Assembly (NCBI GenBank): GCA_964036195.1
Contig: CAXIWS010000562.1
Span: 37,938 to 101,937 of the forward strand
Reading direction: 5' to 3'
Length of the DNA stretch: 64,000 nucleotides
Origin: Sphaerolaimus hirsutus
Lineage: Eukaryota > Nematoda > Chromadorea > Monhysterida > Sphaerolaimidae
The notes under the pieces were generated by a model, which did not search any database, had not been told where the DNA came from, and saw nothing but the letters and a program-made list of their open reading frames with translations. The position numbers and the translations under genes were made by a program. Of the stretch, positions 50,917-60,619 are shown piece after piece. Each line of letters begins with the position of its first letter. Positions within the stretch are counted from its first letter, which is position 1.

Positions 50917-51440
50917 CACTCCCAGACCCTGTAAAATGCACTGTCAAATGTCAAGTGGCATGCAAAATGCCCTGTAAAATGTCAAATTGCATGCAAATTG
51001 TCAAAAGTCATGTAAAAAATATGTAACATGTCAAATACCATGTAAAATGCTCTGTAAAATGTCAAATGGCATGCAAAGTGTCGATTGTAATGTCAAATGT
51101 CCTGAAAAATGCTTAGGTATGTCATGCAATGCGTTAAAAGTTATGTAAAATTCCCTGTTTAATTACAAATGTCATGCGAAGTGACAAAAGTCATGTAAAA
51201 TTCCCTGTAAAATGTCAAATGTCATGCAAAGTGTCAAAACTCATGTAAAATGCCCTGGAAAAAATCAAATGTCATACAACGTGGCAAAAGTCATGTAAAA
51301 TTCCCTGTAAAATGTCAAATGTCATGCAAATTGTAAAAAAGTCATGTAAAATTTCAAGAGAAATGTCAAACATCCTATAAAAATAAAATAAACTTTGGTA
51401 TTTTACAGTGTATTTTACAACGTCTGGGACAGTGACCCCA
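50917..51440. repeat. CCCTGTAAAATGTCAAATG array element
   Basis: It starts CACTCCCAGACCCTGTAAAAT and ends ATTTTACAACGTCTGGGACAG. Between these, a unit of about 50 bp (CCTGTAAAATGTCAAATG ... GCAAAGTGTCAAAAGTCATG) recurs roughly eight times. It is an inverted-repeat element with an expanded internal array. Confidence 0.8.
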
Positions 51441-53017
51441 GCATAGACCTCTGTTTTGACAAATAGCGGAGGAACACAAACGCGCAATGTAACGGAGAAG
51501 TACCTAAATAAAAATATTCACAATATCACGCAAATGTTACTTCATCAGAAAAATGCGATCGAGCTGATTCGATGACAATGCATGCATTTTTCATGTTTTT
51601 TTTTTTTGTCGTTGCCGTGATGATTTATTACGATCTTGCATATGCTGATACGGGATTTTTGAAAGTTTGCAACAAATATTCTGCATAATAGCACGCAGAT
51701 TTTATTTAGGTATGCGTTGCGCACTTTTTCTGTCTGTTTTTGGATATTATTGAATGAAAGCTTAAGTTTATTTGGAATCCTGCGAAGTTCATTGTCGATT
51801 TCGCATGTTATAATTCATTATTTATCCATTGAAAACGCTACATGGCAGCGATGGAAATTATTTTTATCACAATAATGAATAAACTCAAAATTAGTGTTAT
51901 GTAAATGTGTATGTAATTTTTTATATTTTTATGGGCGATTTTATGGGTGGGGAAACCAGCACGTTTAATTTGAGAGAAAAAAAAAACAGTTGTTCATATT
52001 TCATGAGATGCAAATGATGTTTTATCAAATGATATATTTTTTTGCAAATTATATATTTTTCAATTTCCAAACATTTTCTTCCTGTTTTATTGCAATAATA
52101 TTAGAAAAGATGTTACTGGCTATATTAATTGTATTTTTTGGAAATTGTCGATTAAATCAAGTTGGAAAATTTTATAAATAAACGACTTTGATACTTACAT
52201 TTTAGAATATGAAGCACCTAGTGGCTATACTCCGGTTACTTTACACCTTGCACGTGTGGTTCCCGCTGGAAGTGTGCCAACAATGGTTAACGCGTGCCAG
52301 TTTTATAAAAAGATAACAAAATTGATTGTTGTAATTATGTTATTCATTAACATATTCACATCAATGAATTTTATCACATTTTTACGGAAATCGCATGATT
52401 TAATAATCATTGGCATGCTTCCAACATGAGACATAAATCAGTGCGGGGGCAGAGTATCATGTCCGCCGAGTATAGTAGGTGCCACAAACCGAAGTGTCAA
52501 GGCAACAAGTTCCGGCAAAATATACAAATTCTGGATAAATTTCTGTCCACACAACTTTAAAATACCTTTGAAAGTAAAGTGTTACAGCATACAGGAAACA
52601 ATTTAAAAATATAAAGTATTGTGCTTATAGAAAGACTTTCTACCGATTTTCAATGACAATGTAATCGTTATTTGAAACTTAAATTTGTCATACATTAAAA
52701 AAATTAAAAAATAAATGTTTCAATAAATCATTCACTAATCTTTACCATCGTCACCCGGCACGCGGAAAGTTCTGTCGCCGCCGCCGCCGCGCAAAATAAC
52801 ACGAAAATAAAGAGAAGCCGATATCCATACATACACGCCCATATCGATATCACTTTTTATATTTTACCTAGGCGTGTCTGAAAGTCTCATTTTACACACA
52901 TTTTTATTATGATCACGCATGAGTGCGACAAGAATCGCGTTTTGTCATAATTCACAATATATAGAAGAAAAAAGTCTAGGTGTAGTGATGGAAGAAATAG
53001 CACATGACGTTTTAGGG
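51441..53017. other. AT-rich stretch, no gene seen
   Basis: No supported exon or clear transposon. A short CG-rich patch is at 52750-52795 (GTCGCCGCCGCCGCCGCGC), similar to that at 48880. Confidence 0.5.
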
Positions 53018-53602
53018 GCAGCCCCACACCCTGCAAAGTGTAAAGTAAAGTGTCAAATGTCACGTAAAGTGTCAATTAAAATAAAACAGCCAAAGTTTCA
53101 TTTACCGTATATCCTTGAATAAGTACTCCCCCTTGAATAACACCCTCTTGAATAAGTCCCCCCTGTTGGCCAGGTGAGGAATAAAATAACTCCCCCTCGA
53201 ATAACTCCCCCCTCTTGAATAACTCCCCCCTATGGGTATTTAATCTGTGTATCCATGATGTGTATTTGAATGATTTGTATGCCGATGAACATGAATTTTA
53301 GCATGAATACCTTGTTTTTGTTGTTGTTGAAGTGTTAATGACCTGGATTACACGAGTTGATGGAATGCATTCATAAAATGAATAATGTGCAATGCAAGTT
53401 CTGAGGAAAAAATAACTCCCCCCTTGAATAACATCCCCCCTTGAATAAATCCCCCTCCAAAACCTCTGACGAAATAATAACTACCCTGGGGTCTTATTCA
53501 AGGATATACGGTACTTAACTTTTGACACTTTGCGTGACATTTGAAAAAAATTGTATGGCATTTTACATGATAGTTGCACTTTTAATTTTACAGGTGTGCG
53601 GG
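53018..53602. mobile_element. CCCTGCAAAGTG element split by a CCGTATATCC MITE
   Basis: The outer arms CCACACCCTGCAAAGTG (53028) and TTTTACAGGTGTGCGGGACTG (53588) belong to the TGTAAAGTG family. Nested inside at 53105-53511 is a TA-flanked MITE (CCGTATATCCTTGAATAA / TTATTCAAGGATATACGG) with CTTGAATAACTCCCCC subrepeats. Confidence 0.85.
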
Positions 53603-53886
53603 ACTGCCACCAGTTGAGACATCATTTAAAATGTCTGGAAAGAATTGTCAAATGTCATGAAAAATATAATGTGGGTCCACACCAATCAAAAACTAAAAAC
53701 TGTGGTTTTGGCACCAGTTCAAAAATGTGCTTTATTCACATTACTAGCGAAGTTTGCATAACGGCATATTACAGATTTTTAACATGGATGAGTTTCTGCG
53801 TGAGTGAATTAACACTGATTATGGGTATTCATTATCAATACAGGTTGATATACATTCAGGCATCAAAATTCTAACGAGTTAAAACC

Positions 53887-54670
53887 CAGAGTTGTTAAAA
53901 TACCGGTATTTTTGGAAAGTGTAAGTGTAAGCGTAAATACACTTTCCAAATTTTGAGTATGGATACTGTAAGTGTAAGGTATTTTTAAAATACCTAGGAA
54001 AGTGTAAAAAAAGTGTAAGTGTAAAATTTTTTTTAAGAAAGAGCTCTCACTGTTGAGCATCAGAAAACACCACTGTTTTCACCTTTAGATCAATTTATTT
54101 ATCATTTTCATGCATTAGTTCACATTTTACTGCTGTATGAACAGCTGTATGAAAAATTTCAGACTGTAACAAATTTAGTGGTATGAAGTTGCGTAATAAT
54201 GGCACGTTTTCAGTGTTGATATTTTACTGACTCACTATGTGATACACACTGTTTAAATACAAGAATGGACATACAGCAATAATGTCAGTGCAAAAGCCAG
54301 TGCCCAGCAGGTGAAATTGATCTTGTCCTTTTTACAAAGTATCATGAAACTGTAGAATACCATGAGTACTGATCAAAGGTTGGAGCTGGTGCACGTTTGT
54401 ACATTTGCCATATTTTCTACATTCAATGCATAACTGCACATGTGCACTGTGTAGTTATTTTTTGTACATGACCCAATTGTATGCTTCCTCAAATGCTTCA
54501 AACAGGGCCATATGAAAGAAAAAAATACACTTTCTGTATCCGGGTATTTTGCCCAGGAAAGTGTAAAAAAAGTGAACGGGTATTTTATGAAAGTGTAAGT
54601 GTAAGGGTAAATATAAATACCCATTTACCCGGGTATTTCGGGTAAGTGTAAATACACTTTCGCAACTCTG
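53887..54670. mobile_element. CAGAGTTG hAT-type MITE, copy 2
   Basis: 784 bp with ends CAGAGTTGTTAAAATACC and CGCAACTCTG, flanked by an exact 8-bp duplication TTAAAACC (53879-53886, 54671-54678). Sequence is close to 28454-29242 throughout, so both are from one recent burst. Confidence 0.96.
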
Positions 54671-55011
54671 TTAAAACCATGAATACAAATTTTCAGTATA
54701 ACTAGAATTACATTTCCAAACAAACGATTTAAAAAAATGCCTAAAAACCCTCACATTTTTATTGACATCCTGGAAAAAATTACTGTAATTTCGCAAAAAC
54801 CTGGTATTTACATGTACCTAAATATGTAAATGTATATAAATATTACACTTATAAATATAAGTGGTAGCCACAGTCCCAAAAACTTACCAAAGGGGTACCG
54901 AAAATGTTAACACACAAAACTCAGCTGATTAATTCGGGAAACAAATCACGGTGGATGATAAGGTGAAGGTTTTCCATAATTATATGGATGTTGATGTGCG
55001 TGAACATGTCT
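54671..55011. other. Short AT-rich stretch, no gene seen
   Basis: Presumed 3' flank of the His-rich exon candidate. No polyadenylation signal was assigned. Confidence 0.45.
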
Positions 55012-55191
55012 TTATCGATGTACATGCCCGTGTCCATGTGCTATATGTTCATGTGCATGTACGTGTCGATAATATTTAGGTTTATATCCGTTTCGATATT
55101 GAGGTCGATTTCCATGTCGATATTGTGGTTGATGTCCGTATCGATTTCCATAATTATTCACATTACGGTTTCCACCCTTAAAGCGTGAGCG
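55012..55191 (-). other. Candidate last exon of a His/Asn/Tyr-rich protein
   Basis: After a TAACCAG acceptor, 59 codons run to TAA. The product is basic and built of imperfect repeats (YGHQPQYRHG, RPQYRNGYKPK), ending in a histidine-rich tail (HVHAHEHIAHGHGHVHR). Such tails can bind metal, and similar repeats occur in secreted structural proteins. Directly upstream lies a decayed GGAAAACGG element (55200-55330), presumably in the intron. No other exon was found. Confidence 0.42.
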
Positions 55192-55371
55192 CTGGTTATG
55201 GAAAACGGAAAGGTAAAAAAATTTCACTTGGCGGAAAACAGATCATCAGAGGTAAAACAAATTCTGATGGAAATGGGAAAACAATAGGTTAAAAAATTCC
55301 ATCTGCCGGAAAACAGAAAACAGAATGTGGACCGAAAAGCATAAACATAATGTGGCCAAACAAGCTAGCTA

Positions 55372-55798
55372 CCGTATTTACTCGAAAAATTCCTCCCACT
55401 TGAATAATTCCCCCCTCGAATAATTCCCCCCTGCTAGACGAGTGAGGAAAAAATAATTCCCCCACTTGAATAATCCCCCCCCCCACAATGATGGAGAATA
55501 TATAATACACATTTACTAAAATGACAATCGATGAAATCAAAGCAAGCAAAATAGCAGTGCCTCGTTTGATTAATCGAATACAAAATATGCAGCACATTGG
55601 TGTGTAAGGATGCAAATGAATGTGCACTATGAATGGAAATTGGACGTACATGTGTATGTTGTGTGACGGAAACATACTTGGAAATTTTGACAAAAAAATA
55701 ATTCCTCCACTTGAATAATTTCCCCCTTGAATAGTTCCTTCCTCAAAAATGTCTGACGAAAAAATTATTCTCCAGGGGAATTATTCGAGTAAATACGG
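55372..55798. mobile_element. CCGTATTTACTCG MITE
   Basis: TA-flanked, from CCGTATTTACTCGAAAAATT to AATTATTCGAGTAAATACGG, with CTTGAATAATTCCCCCC subrepeats in both arms. Confidence 0.88.
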
Positions 55799-55800
55799 TA

Positions 55801-55966
55801 GTTTTCAACCGAAAATTTGAAACTCGTAAATCAGCATTTAACGCTTTTGAGTTATCTAGAATGTATCCTTTTTACACTCCGTCAACTGTAGATGATGAGT
55901 ACTTCATTCTAGAAAACTCAAATGCGTTCAGTGCTGATTTAAGAGTTTTCAAAATTTCGGTTGAAA
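55801..55966. mobile_element. 166-bp inverted-repeat element
   Basis: GTTTTCAACCGAAAATTTGA is mirrored by TCAAAATTTCGGTTGAAAAC over about 36 bp. A second inner palindrome (TCTAGAATG ... CATTCTAGA) lies in the middle. Related to 41300-41492. Confidence 0.85.
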
Positions 55967-57281
55967 ACTGGCTTGTGTGTACACATTGGTTCAATCTACA
56001 CTAACCCAATATTTTGAATGTGATCTCTTGTGGCGGGAAGGCCCTTCCAATAGATCATCAAGCCCAAATTGCAAATTTGGTACACCTGAAAATGTTGAAA
56101 ACAAGTAGAGTGAAAACTGGAATGTGCCACTTGATGGGAGGGTTCTACTAGGGGGTACCCCCAATGCTTCAATTATAAATATCTACCGTATTTCCTCGAA
56201 ATACCCCCCGGGGGGTGATTGTTTCATAGTGCTCCCGAGAGGGGGGGGGGGGGTTAAACGAGGGGGGTATTTCGAGGGGGGGGGTATTATTTCACCAGAA
56301 ATTTTTTTCAAATCCTAGTACAAAATCGTCGTTTGTGATTAGCATTGAAAAAAACAGCCGATTTTGAGAAAATATAATTAAATATTATCTCAGAAAATCT
56401 CTCAAGAAAAAATATAATTAAATCTCTTGGGTCATTTTCAAAAATATAATTAAATCTCTGAGAAAATCTCTTGCAGTTCAAAAAAATCTCATAAAATCTC
56501 TCAACTTAGATCAATTTAATCGATATTTCAAGTTGTTTGAACCATTGAGAGTAGATATTAAGCACATAATGTGTTGTTTAACCTTTTCATTCTTAATTTC
56601 ATATGATAACACATTCATATGATATTGTCTACTGGTGGCCAACGATGGGTAAGTTCTCAAATAAAAAAACACTTTCTGTGTTTTGAGTTTTTCAAAAATG
56701 AATACCTGTGTTTTGAGTTTTTTGAGTTTCTGTGTTTTATTAAAAAAAACTTGAGTTTCTGTGTTTTATTTCAGTGTTTTTTGAAAAAACTCAAGTTTTC
56801 CTGTAAAAACTCACGTTTTTTGGTAAAAACACAAGTTTTTTTGGTAAAAACTCAAGTTTTCTAAGAAAAAGTTGCATTTTACAGCATTTTGATGTGAAAA
56901 CAGGTTTTCTTATCATATATAGGTTTTGCTATAGGTTTTGCTGATATAGATGTTCCACATATTGAGGATCTGCATATTTGTTCATGTGTCAAAAAGTCCA
57001 CAAAAATGTCCACTACAGTCCACAAAATAAAAAAAATAAGCATGTCCACTCCACAGCATAAGCATCAACAAAATGTCAAAAAAACGACAATTCACACTGT
57101 ACAATAAAATACTTCAATGGATGTGCACTGTATGTTGTACTGTGTGATTTAAACTGAAACTATACTTGAACATGCACATCGTTGAAGCCTTTAACATATC
57201 TGAACTACTTACCTGTCCCAAAACACCTCATATAAAATTTCAACAAAAAATCACGTTCAAGAGAAAATGGGTTCATATGGA

Positions 57282-58666
57282 CACTGCAAAAAATAAGTTT
57301 GTGAAGTGTGTGGAAGTGCGCTCTGTGAAGGCACTTCCACTTAGGGTGTCAAAAAATTTTTTTTTACGGAACACGAAAACGGAAACGGAAAAAAAATTTC
57401 AGCGGCCGGAAAACGGAACGGAAAACGGAAAAAAATTTGCACTTGGCGGAAAACGGAAAAGGCAACGGAAAAAAATTTTCAGTGGCCGGAAAACGGAAAA
57501 AGGGGCCGGAAAAACGGAAACGGAAAAATGGAATTTGCATGGAAATGGAAAAATCTGCTGAAATTTTGCCAAAAAAACACGGTAAAATTCACTGAAATTT
57601 TGCTGGAAACAATATTTTTTTACATAATTGACAATCTGCACGACTGTTTACCAGTTTGGCTGGACCAGAAAACAGAAAGTTGAGCCAGAAAAGGGTAAAA
57701 TAAGGCGGAAAGCAGAAAATTGAGGTGGAAAACGGAAAAAAGGCGGAAAAACTGGAAATTGAGCCGGAAAACGGAAAAAAGGCGGAAAAACTGAAAATTT
57801 AACCGGAAAACAGAAAATGAGCCGGAAAAACGGAAACGGAAAAAAAAGTGGCCGGAAAACGGAACGGAAAACGGAAAAAAAATTTCAGCAGCCGGAAAAC
57901 GGAACGGAAAACGGAAAAAATTTGCCTGCGGAAAATGGAAACGGAAAACGGAAAACGGAAATTTGACACCCTACTTCCACTCACTTCCACACACTTCACG
58001 TCACCTAGCTTCACAAAGCCTGTAATTTTGTGAAGCGCACTTCCCGATGCTGACGCTTCCACACGCATCAAACTGATGCCAAGTTCCAGTGGAAGCATTG
58101 TGACACTTGGTGAAGACACTTCAGAAACGAGAGATTTTTGAAGGCACTTCACATACAATATTCACAGTGAAGACACTTCCAATTTTATTCTACCACAAAA
58201 AATGATTCAAATGCCAAGGATGGATGGATGGGCATGTGTGCCATATAGTTCAATGAGCCATGTTTAGTCACATTTCACGCTGCTTTATTTAGGTAGTATT
58301 TACCATCTCCCATTATCTTGTCACGCATAAAGTTTATTTTCATATGTACCTTATCGTTGCATCCTCATAATAATGTTCTGAAGTCAATCAGCATATAAAT
58401 ACTAAAATTACCACACTTTTTTCATGTGAAGTGCCTACACTACAGCTCTGACATTGTGAAGACACATCACAGTGGGACGTCGGAAGTGAAGACTCTTCAC
58501 CAACATTGTGCACTTTCGTGAAGCATTTTTGCTATGTGAAGTGTCTTCACAACTATTTTTGTGAAGCGTCGGGAAGTGCGGACCAGCGTCGTGAAGCGTC
58601 GGGAAGCAAACCGTGAAGGCACTTCAAGAAGCTTCATGACGCATCACACACCTATTTTTTGCTGTG
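57282..58666. mobile_element. CACAGCAAAAAAT inverted-repeat element, copy 3 (level 4)
   Basis: The ends CACTGCAAAAAATAAG and CTATTTTTTGCTGTG enclose an inverted copy of 29722-30477. It is interrupted near its left end by the element at 57342-57973. No target duplication was recognised for this family. Confidence 0.87.
57342..57973. mobile_element. TAGGGTGTC/GGAAAACGG hAT-type MITE (level 5)
   Basis: The ends TAGGGTGTCAAAAAATTT and AAATTTGACACCCTA are flanked by an exact 8-bp duplication CTTCCACT (57334-57341, 57974-57981). Same family as 37854-38839. It is the innermost, hence youngest, insertion of the nest. Confidence 0.96.
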
Positions 58667-59202
58667 GGAGATGCCTAGCGCCCAATATCCTGGGCACTGG
58701 CTTAAGGGACCCTCCACACTGTCAGTGGGCACTGGCATGTTAGTACACCACCTTGTCTCCAAAACTACTCCAAAACTTGACAGCAGCAAAATCTTTTTTC
58801 ATCATCAAATCATCACATTCTTTTGCAAAAACCATGTCAGCTCATCAGAAACATGTTGAATGAGCCTGATTAACTGCCTCATGTAAATACATATAAAAAT
58901 ACTATACACACATACATTATGTATCTTCATACTCACATTGTTCAGTTCAAATCATGTGCCTGAAAAAAACTCAAAAAACATTTCCGTATTTTCTGTGTTT
59001 CCGTGTTTCCGTGTTCTCTGAAAAAAACTCATTTGAGTTTCCATGTTTTTCAAAATTGCTGAGTTTCCGTGTTTCCGTGTTAAACAAAAACACGGAAACT
59101 CATTGAGTTTCCATATTTAATATGTGTGTTTTTCCATCGTTGCTGGTGGCACACTTTGTACTATCGTGTATTTAGTATCTGAATAATAAACAAAGATATA
59201 GT

Positions 59203-59442
59203 TTAGGCACATTTTTCCTCATAGTAGAATACATTACTTTCACGTGTGATGATCCCCACAGAATTTTCACTAAAATTTGTAACTATATTTACAAGGAATG
59301 CTATCAACTCTGTAGTCATTAAAATAGCTAGAACCCAGTGCATAAGTTTACCCATTGCACAAGTAGCAACATCCAGTGCCAATGTAGACCTAGTGATTAT
59401 GTACAGCCTGTACTTGAGCACTGGGTCTTCATGGGACTGCAG
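59203..59442 (-). other. Membrane-protein-like frame inside the level-2 element
   Basis: From an acceptor-like CCCCTGCAG, the minus strand reads about 79 codons to a stop at 59203 (SHEDPVLKYRLYIITRS then a hydrophobic HWVLAILMTTELIAFLVNIV). It lies in the element's own sequence. It could be a captured host exon; no family was recognised. Chance cannot be excluded. Confidence 0.27.
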
Positions 59443-60250
59443 GGGTTCAGTAGGGTTCAGGGGTTAAAACATTTATGTTTACTCAAAAATACATATACCT
59501 GAGTACTAAGTGAATACATCTAAATTTCCTCTGAAAAAGTACCAGTACTCTCTTTTATGTATACTTCTTGAAAGTATTTGAGTACAGAAAATGTATTTCA
59601 GATACCAAAACTTTTTTATTGGCTCTTTCATGCCATAGAACAGAAAAAGGGGAGGGAAAAACTACCAATAGGGAGAAAAATAGCCAAAAATGGGTATATA
59701 AGCAAATATATAGTTAAAAATAGATGAAAATTGGTAAAAAGCACATGAACTAGTGAATTTGAAGGTGAAAATGGACAAATATAGAGAGATTTTCTCGAGA
59801 GATTTTATCAATCAGGAGAAAATATAATTAAATCTCTCTGGAAAATCATTGGAAAAATATAAATCTCAGAAAATCTTATATTTTTTGAGATTTTCTGAGA
59901 TTTTTTAAATATAAATCTCCCAGAGATTTTTTCAATGCTATTTGTGATGTACACTGGGGTAGAAAAATGCATCTTTAACTGACATGTATAGACTCCTGTA
60001 GACTAATAGTAGTACGTAGATGGTATAGACACTGTTCTCACATGATTCCGACATTGTTTTAACGTGTGTTCTGCACTACGCAGAACACAAACTGCAGTAT
60101 TTGTCATGTACGATCTCTTTACACTCAATCTGGGGAGGGTATTTCGAAGGGGGGGGGGGGGGTATTTCGAGGAAATACGGTACCCCACCTATCCTAAGGC
60201 AAAATGTTTGGTTAACATCCCCAGCCACTCCCCACCAAATTGGCAAGCTA

Positions 60251-60343
60251 CCGTATTTCCTCGAAATACCCCTAGGGGGTTTATTTTTTCAGAGTGAGAG
60301 ATTTGAGGGGGCCAAACGAGGGGGGTATTTTGAGGAAATACAG
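60251..60343. mobile_element. 93-bp CCGTATTTCC MITE
   Basis: TA-flanked, from CCGTATTTCCTCGAAATA to TATTTTGAGGAAATACAG. It has almost no interior, so it is the minimal form of the family. Confidence 0.8.
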
Positions 60344-60619
60344 TATTTATTTTAACCAACCGTTTACCAACCGTTGTCTATATTGTTACCAACCGTTGTC
60401 TGTATAAAAATTATTTGTATATGAGTCAGTCTACGACTCAATAGCCACTCCAGGAACAAAAGCTGAACACCGAAAAAAAAATGAAAATTGTGAAAATGGT
60501 CCTAAGGTACTCCAATGGGTCCAGTAAGTTATGCAATACATGTAAAATTTTCATTCGCATATACTTGAAAGTGAATATTTCCAAAATGGGGCATTTCTGA
60601 CATAATTTGCTATTTGGTG

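Larger units (their letters stand above)
56640..59142. mobile_element. CAACGATGG hAT-type element (level 3)
   Basis: The ends CAACGATGGGTAAG and TTTTTCCATCGTTG are flanked by an exact 8-bp duplication CTGGTGGC (56632-56639, 59143-59150). The arms hold CTGTGTTTTGAGTTT and AAAACTCAAGTTTT repeats. Confidence 0.93.
56340..59940. mobile_element. TAGCATTG hAT-type element (level 2)
   Basis: The ends TAGCATTGAAAAAA and TTTTTTCAATGCTA are flanked by an exact 8-bp duplication TTTGTGAT (56332-56339, 59941-59948). Its own sequence is 56340-56639 and 59143-59940, with AAATATAATTAAATCTCT arms. It carries a membrane-protein-like frame at 59203-59442. Confidence 0.92.
56186..60180. mobile_element. CCGTATTTCC MITE split by nested insertions (level 1)
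   Basis: The left part 56186-56339 and right part 59949-60180 together match the intron element at 9439-9893, including CAAAATCGTCGTTTGTGAT and TGTAGACTAATAGTAGTA. It is TA-flanked with ends CCGTATTTCCTCGAAATA and ATTTCGAGGAAATACGG. It was interrupted by the 3.6-kb element at 56340-59940. Confidence 0.87.

Noticed and set aside
57166-57561. 131-aa Lys-rich frame
   Set aside because: It reads GGAAAACGG arrays of the innermost MITE.
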